From contig BROE01000019.1 of the NCBI GenBank assembly GCA_036571765.1, positions 8,114,904 to 8,178,903 of the forward strand: DNA of 64,000 nt, written 5' to 3'. The position numbers and the translations under genes are program-made. Below the pieces are notes generated by a model. It had not been told where the DNA came from. It did no database searches and saw nothing but the letters and a program-made list of their open reading frames with translations. Below are positions 60,529-64,000 of the stretch, one piece after another (position 1 is the stretch's first letter; each line of letters begins with the position of its first letter). This DNA comes from Plecoglossus altivelis. Lineage: Eukaryota > Chordata > Actinopteri > Osmeriformes > Plecoglossidae.

Positions 60529-61395
60529 TTCCTCTTTGATGTCCCACTCTTCCATCGAAGCTCTGCATTCGTTTTTTTGTTTGTTTTTTTGGTAAGAAAT
60601 CAGCAATACAGTGACGGTCTATATCTGAACACTGATCAAGTGATAATAACATCCCTGAAAATTACATTTAACAGCAATTCTATATTCCTCTGACCGAATG
60701 CACCAAAAAAAGCTACGGATCACATTTCCTCACTCAAGCCAATTCAAACAAGGTCATCCAGTGTCCTTTGGATGCTAATTTCTGAAGTTGACTGATCATT
60801 GCTGTTTGATTAGCAGTGAATGGTTGGACTTGTATGTATTGCCTTGTGCTCTTCCCGTTGATTAGCTAGAGAGACAGATCCCACTCTTCACACAGCACTT
60901 ACACAAGCGTACTACTGCAAAAAACCTTTAAAAAAATAACACTCCAAATGTCAGAATATCACAAAAAGACACTTTAAGCAATTCATATTCTCTCTACGTG
61001 TATTAAAAGTTCCAGACAATTACTCGGTTCGCTTCGCCGTACTTCTTGGCATGTGATGGTGTTTGGAAAATGAAAATTCTCAATCATGGATGTCTGCTGT
61101 TTTGTGGATGTTGTCATGTATTTATAATACCATCATCAGTTAATATAGGACAATATTACATGATAAGGAATTCACGGCAATATTCATAGTTTTTCAGGGA
61201 ACTAGGAACCTTTCCCAAGGAGCAACAAAATTAAATCGAATTCAGCTTAAGATGTACCGGTATCTCCATTGGCTTCTTAAGGGAGAGAGCTATTACACAT
61301 AGTCTAGATATTGATTGTATTTGTGTAGTGAACACATGTACATTTGCACATATATGTTGTCTGGACTCTAATCACAATTTTCCCTCTAAATTGGC

Positions 61396-61874
61396 TCAAA
61401 GCAGTGCACAGAAGAACTTCTTCTCCCTGAAGGGGTTCTCTGAGGTGGGCACTGGGGTGATAAGAGGGTCTTCACAGGCATGAGCACCACAGTACGCCAT
61501 AAGGTCAGCTGCCGCCTTCGATACCTGGGGACAGGAAGCAGGAAGTACTTCTGATCAGAGTCATCCAGTAGAAACGTCCCATCCTCTAGGATGGGAGACA
61601 CAACTGTGATCTCAGTCAGTTATCTGACTGAGGACAAATTAGATGAAGGGTCTGTCCTTGGTGGTGTGTATTTGCGGTTTGTTTTAGTTCAGCGCTATCG
61701 AATTCTATGAAATTGAATTAAGGTTTTAGTGTACAAACAGTAGAAGGCCATTCTTGCAACGATCAGATTTCCTACCTTGATCCGACAGAAACTGGCTTCG
61801 ATCTTCAGTTGCTCCACCAGCTTCCTGGCTTGTCCGACACTCATGGTACTGTTCACTGGGGTTTCCCCTTTCAT
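61396..61874 (-). CDS. gng3: GNG3, G-protein gamma-3 subunit
   Basis: Two coding exons on the minus strand, 61776-61874 and 61396-61524 (phase 0), giving 75 residues, the same length as mammalian GNG3. The start MKGETPVNSTMSVGQARKL, the middle VEQLKIEASFCRIKVSKAAA and the tail ENPFREKKFFCALL are characteristic. The C-terminal CALL box is a geranylgeranylation signal, anchoring the beta-gamma dimer to the plasma membrane. GNG3 is a neuronal gamma subunit in mammals. A minus-strand acceptor (GCTGTGACAG) ends two bases before the ATG, so a non-coding 5' exon lies further right. The neighbour BSCL2, which flanks GNG3 in human, is not visible before the window ends. Confidence 0.96.
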
Positions 61875-64000
61875 CCTGTCACAGCAAAACAGACACCATA
61901 CTTACACACGTAATCCTCCCATAACACATGGGATAGATTGAGCAAGTCATGACATGACAATGACATGACAATTTTAAATGAAGAAACATCCCAGGCAAAG
62001 AAACTGAGTGGTGCTAAAAATGAATGGCTGCTCGATTCCAGTCTCTCCGATGAGTTGGATTGTACGCACGTATAATTAAACTCATTCACTCACTCCCCTC
62101 CCAACCGTCTCTCCATCTCTTCAGGGACCTCTGGTGTCATTTACTACTTCCTGCTAAAGGCTCTTTGGGCTAGAAATCCAATACCTTATAGCAACAGAAA
62201 AACTGTTGTATAAATAGATACACAAAGCTTATCAATAGATTTTGAAATCACATTGAGCTTGATTTAATGGTGTCATTCTACTTTGACATATTCTCCATCG
62301 TTTTGCTTTCTATGTTGAAACAAGTTAGCGTGTTTCCTCTGACACCTTGGACTCGTTGACCTTAAAGCCTGACATCTGAGTGTGTGAGACAGAGGATTTT
62401 CACAGACAGACTACAGTTTGGGTATCAAGTACAACTTCACGGTGACTCACGGCCAGAGAGCGTTCATCATGTATATTTAGTACACAGCACAGCTTCGATC
62501 TTTGCATGATAAACAGGATGTGTGTATCTGTTAAGGAGGACCTCGGATCAAGTCTATCTTTAGCGGAGTGTCATCCATACATACCTTTATTTATTTATTT
62601 CCCCCTCAGCAGGAATAAGCAAAGCTTCTCATTCAAGAGCCATATAACAGGTAATAGAAATATACTTCACAGGAATAGAAATGATATGCCGTTATAAGAG
62701 GACCTTTTTATGAATACAACAGACCCATTGCTCACGGTGCCAGAAACACAGACACGTTTTCTAAATACACATTTAGATTAGCCTGACTAGCATTTCCTAA
62801 CAAACATATACATAGATATACTAGCATAACAGTAATATGGGAAAAATATATCAAACAGATTCAACAGACATTAGATGCACAATACATAGATTAGTGGGAA
62901 AACATGAATGGCTGAAGAGCATGAGTAGAAACGGATGATCGGAGAGAAAAAAAGGCCAAAAGACCAGTCCATGAAGGACTGGATCAATTTCAATCATTCC
63001 GGCCTTTTCTTATCTTCTTATTCCTCTCCTTCATCATCTCTCTTTCTTACCCTTTTTGAATTCCTCTTCTGGTGGTATCTCTCCCTCCTCTTCGCTCTCT
63101 CTTTCCCTCTCACCCTCAAACTGCCTGTTTGTGATTTCTGTATAGATGAACCCCACCCCTAATATCAGACCTGCTATGTACAGTCCAGTGCACTGCAATT
63201 CTGCTACAATGAACACGAGATTCCTGGTTCAAGGATAAGAAACCCCTCTGCAGTGAGTGGAACCTTCCAAGCAAAGGGAGTGAGGTCTATTGGAGTCACT
63301 TTCTCATGCGGCTGGGCCAAACCATCTCTCATTTGAAATAGGTGGTTCACCAAATGGATGCTTGCAGAGGAAATTATTAATGGTATTGCAAGAGTAACAT
63401 GTTTTTGCCAATTATGTATACGCTCAAACTAAATACTGCGTATCGTAAGTGCACTGGTGAAATAAATGTGGGACCTTGCGTAATTTCGTTTCTGTTATCC
63501 TTCTCCCCTTCTCCCCTCTGTTGCCATGGGAACTACTGCAGTCTGGTCCTTTGTCTTTTACATTCAAGTCTATCATTATGACACTTTGAAAGATCTTGCC
63601 ATGGGGGGAATTTATTTTTAAATTAGTTTACTAGCCTATGGCAAAATTCTTTAATTAGGCTAAGGTCGTAAGAAAAATTGGGGGAAAAAAGAATTCCAGA
63701 CAGTATCTGTTGCATTGTATTGCTCCACAGGACTAACACAAAAAACCTGGTTGACGTATTATTGAAAACTAAAACACAACATTTTTGTTTCATTATATCT
63801 CTAGTGTATGTCTGAATAAATCGTAAAATTACGGAGGCATGTTCGTTGTGAAAATACAATGCACTGTCATGTTCAGGTCTTGATGAAAACTGGCCTTCTG
63901 TGTTTGCCGTAGCGAGTAGAACTTGTTTCGGTGTTCTACTCGATTTGCATGGTAATGGATAAACTACAGTAGCTACTAGCTAGCTCGAAAGCTAGCAGCC
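61875..64000. other. gng3 upstream region, no gene recognised
   Basis: Should contain the gng3 5' UTR exon and promoter on the minus strand, which I could not pin down. A pyrimidine-rich patch (62990-63120) and unique AT-rich sequence make up the rest. The last 40 bases (63961-64000) carry a TAGC/GCTA cluster like those at other gene starts, so another start may lie at the right edge. Confidence 0.4.

Larger units (their letters stand above)
59566..61395. other. Facing 3' UTRs of banf1 and gng3
   Basis: AT-rich sequence with no coding signal. The + strand part up to about 60500 is probably banf1 3' UTR. The part from about 60500 to 61395 is probably gng3 3' UTR on the minus strand. Confidence 0.6.

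Noticed and set aside
1..64000. CRISPR arrays, phage, insertion sequences, operons or other microbial systems
   Set aside because: The tandem repeats have no CRISPR-like spacers, all genes are vertebrate with introns, and no prokaryotic gene is present.

Overview
This window is vertebrate nuclear DNA, most likely from a ray-finned (teleost) fish. The genes are intron-rich with GT-AG splice sites. Introns and spacers are full of GA, CT, CA and GACA microsatellites and GC-rich minisatellites, and there are tRNA-Cys-headed SINE remnants of the fish V-SINE style. The conserved gene set bad, mark2, sart1, banf1 and gng3 corresponds to genes that lie together in human 11q12-q13. No bacterial, phage or CRISPR-type system is present. 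The species cannot be named from this sequence alone.

Layout: 1-8 kb is repeat-rich spacer with purine tracts, a 32-bp tandem repeat and a 66-bp-arm palindrome. bad (BH3-only death agonist, + strand, three coding exons) lies at 8.2-8.9 kb. A two-exon aldo-keto reductase (- strand) lies at 10.0-11.0 kb. mark2 (- strand) fills 13.8-33.2 kb with 18 visible coding exons; one exon of the kinase domain is missing where the sequence becomes odd, simple DNA. The mark2 5' end sits in a TAGC-rich region near 33-33.9 kb. After spacer with a 111-base N gap comes a large DUSP10/MKP5-like phosphatase (+, 38.5-42.7 kb), then about 7 kb of spacer or 3' UTR. A single-exon B3GNT2-like glycosyltransferase (+, 49.7-51.0 kb) follows. 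sart1 (+, 20 coding exons, 52.1-58.0 kb), banf1 (+, 59.0-59.6 kb) and gng3 (-, 61.4-61.9 kb) complete the set; banf1 and gng3 meet tail to tail.

The genes do not form a pathway. They are ordinary neighbours of a conserved chromosomal block: apoptosis (bad), polarity kinase (mark2), stress-MAPK phosphatase (dusp10-like), glycan extension (b3gnt2-like), tri-snRNP splicing factor (sart1), chromatin/nuclear-envelope factor (banf1) and neuronal G-protein gamma subunit (gng3).

The most interesting points are the MARK-DUSP10 pairing, which mirrors MARK1-DUSP10 in human 1q41; the enlarged N-terminus and shortened rhodanese-like domain of the DUSP10-like protein; a 30-bp repeat in sart1 that repeatedly presents a splice donor in the same phase; the missing mark2 exon; abutting poly(A) signals of banf1 and gng3; and TAGC/GCTA motif clusters at several transcription starts. 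Exon borders were placed by eye from splice consensus, reading phase and remembered family sequences; no alignment was run.
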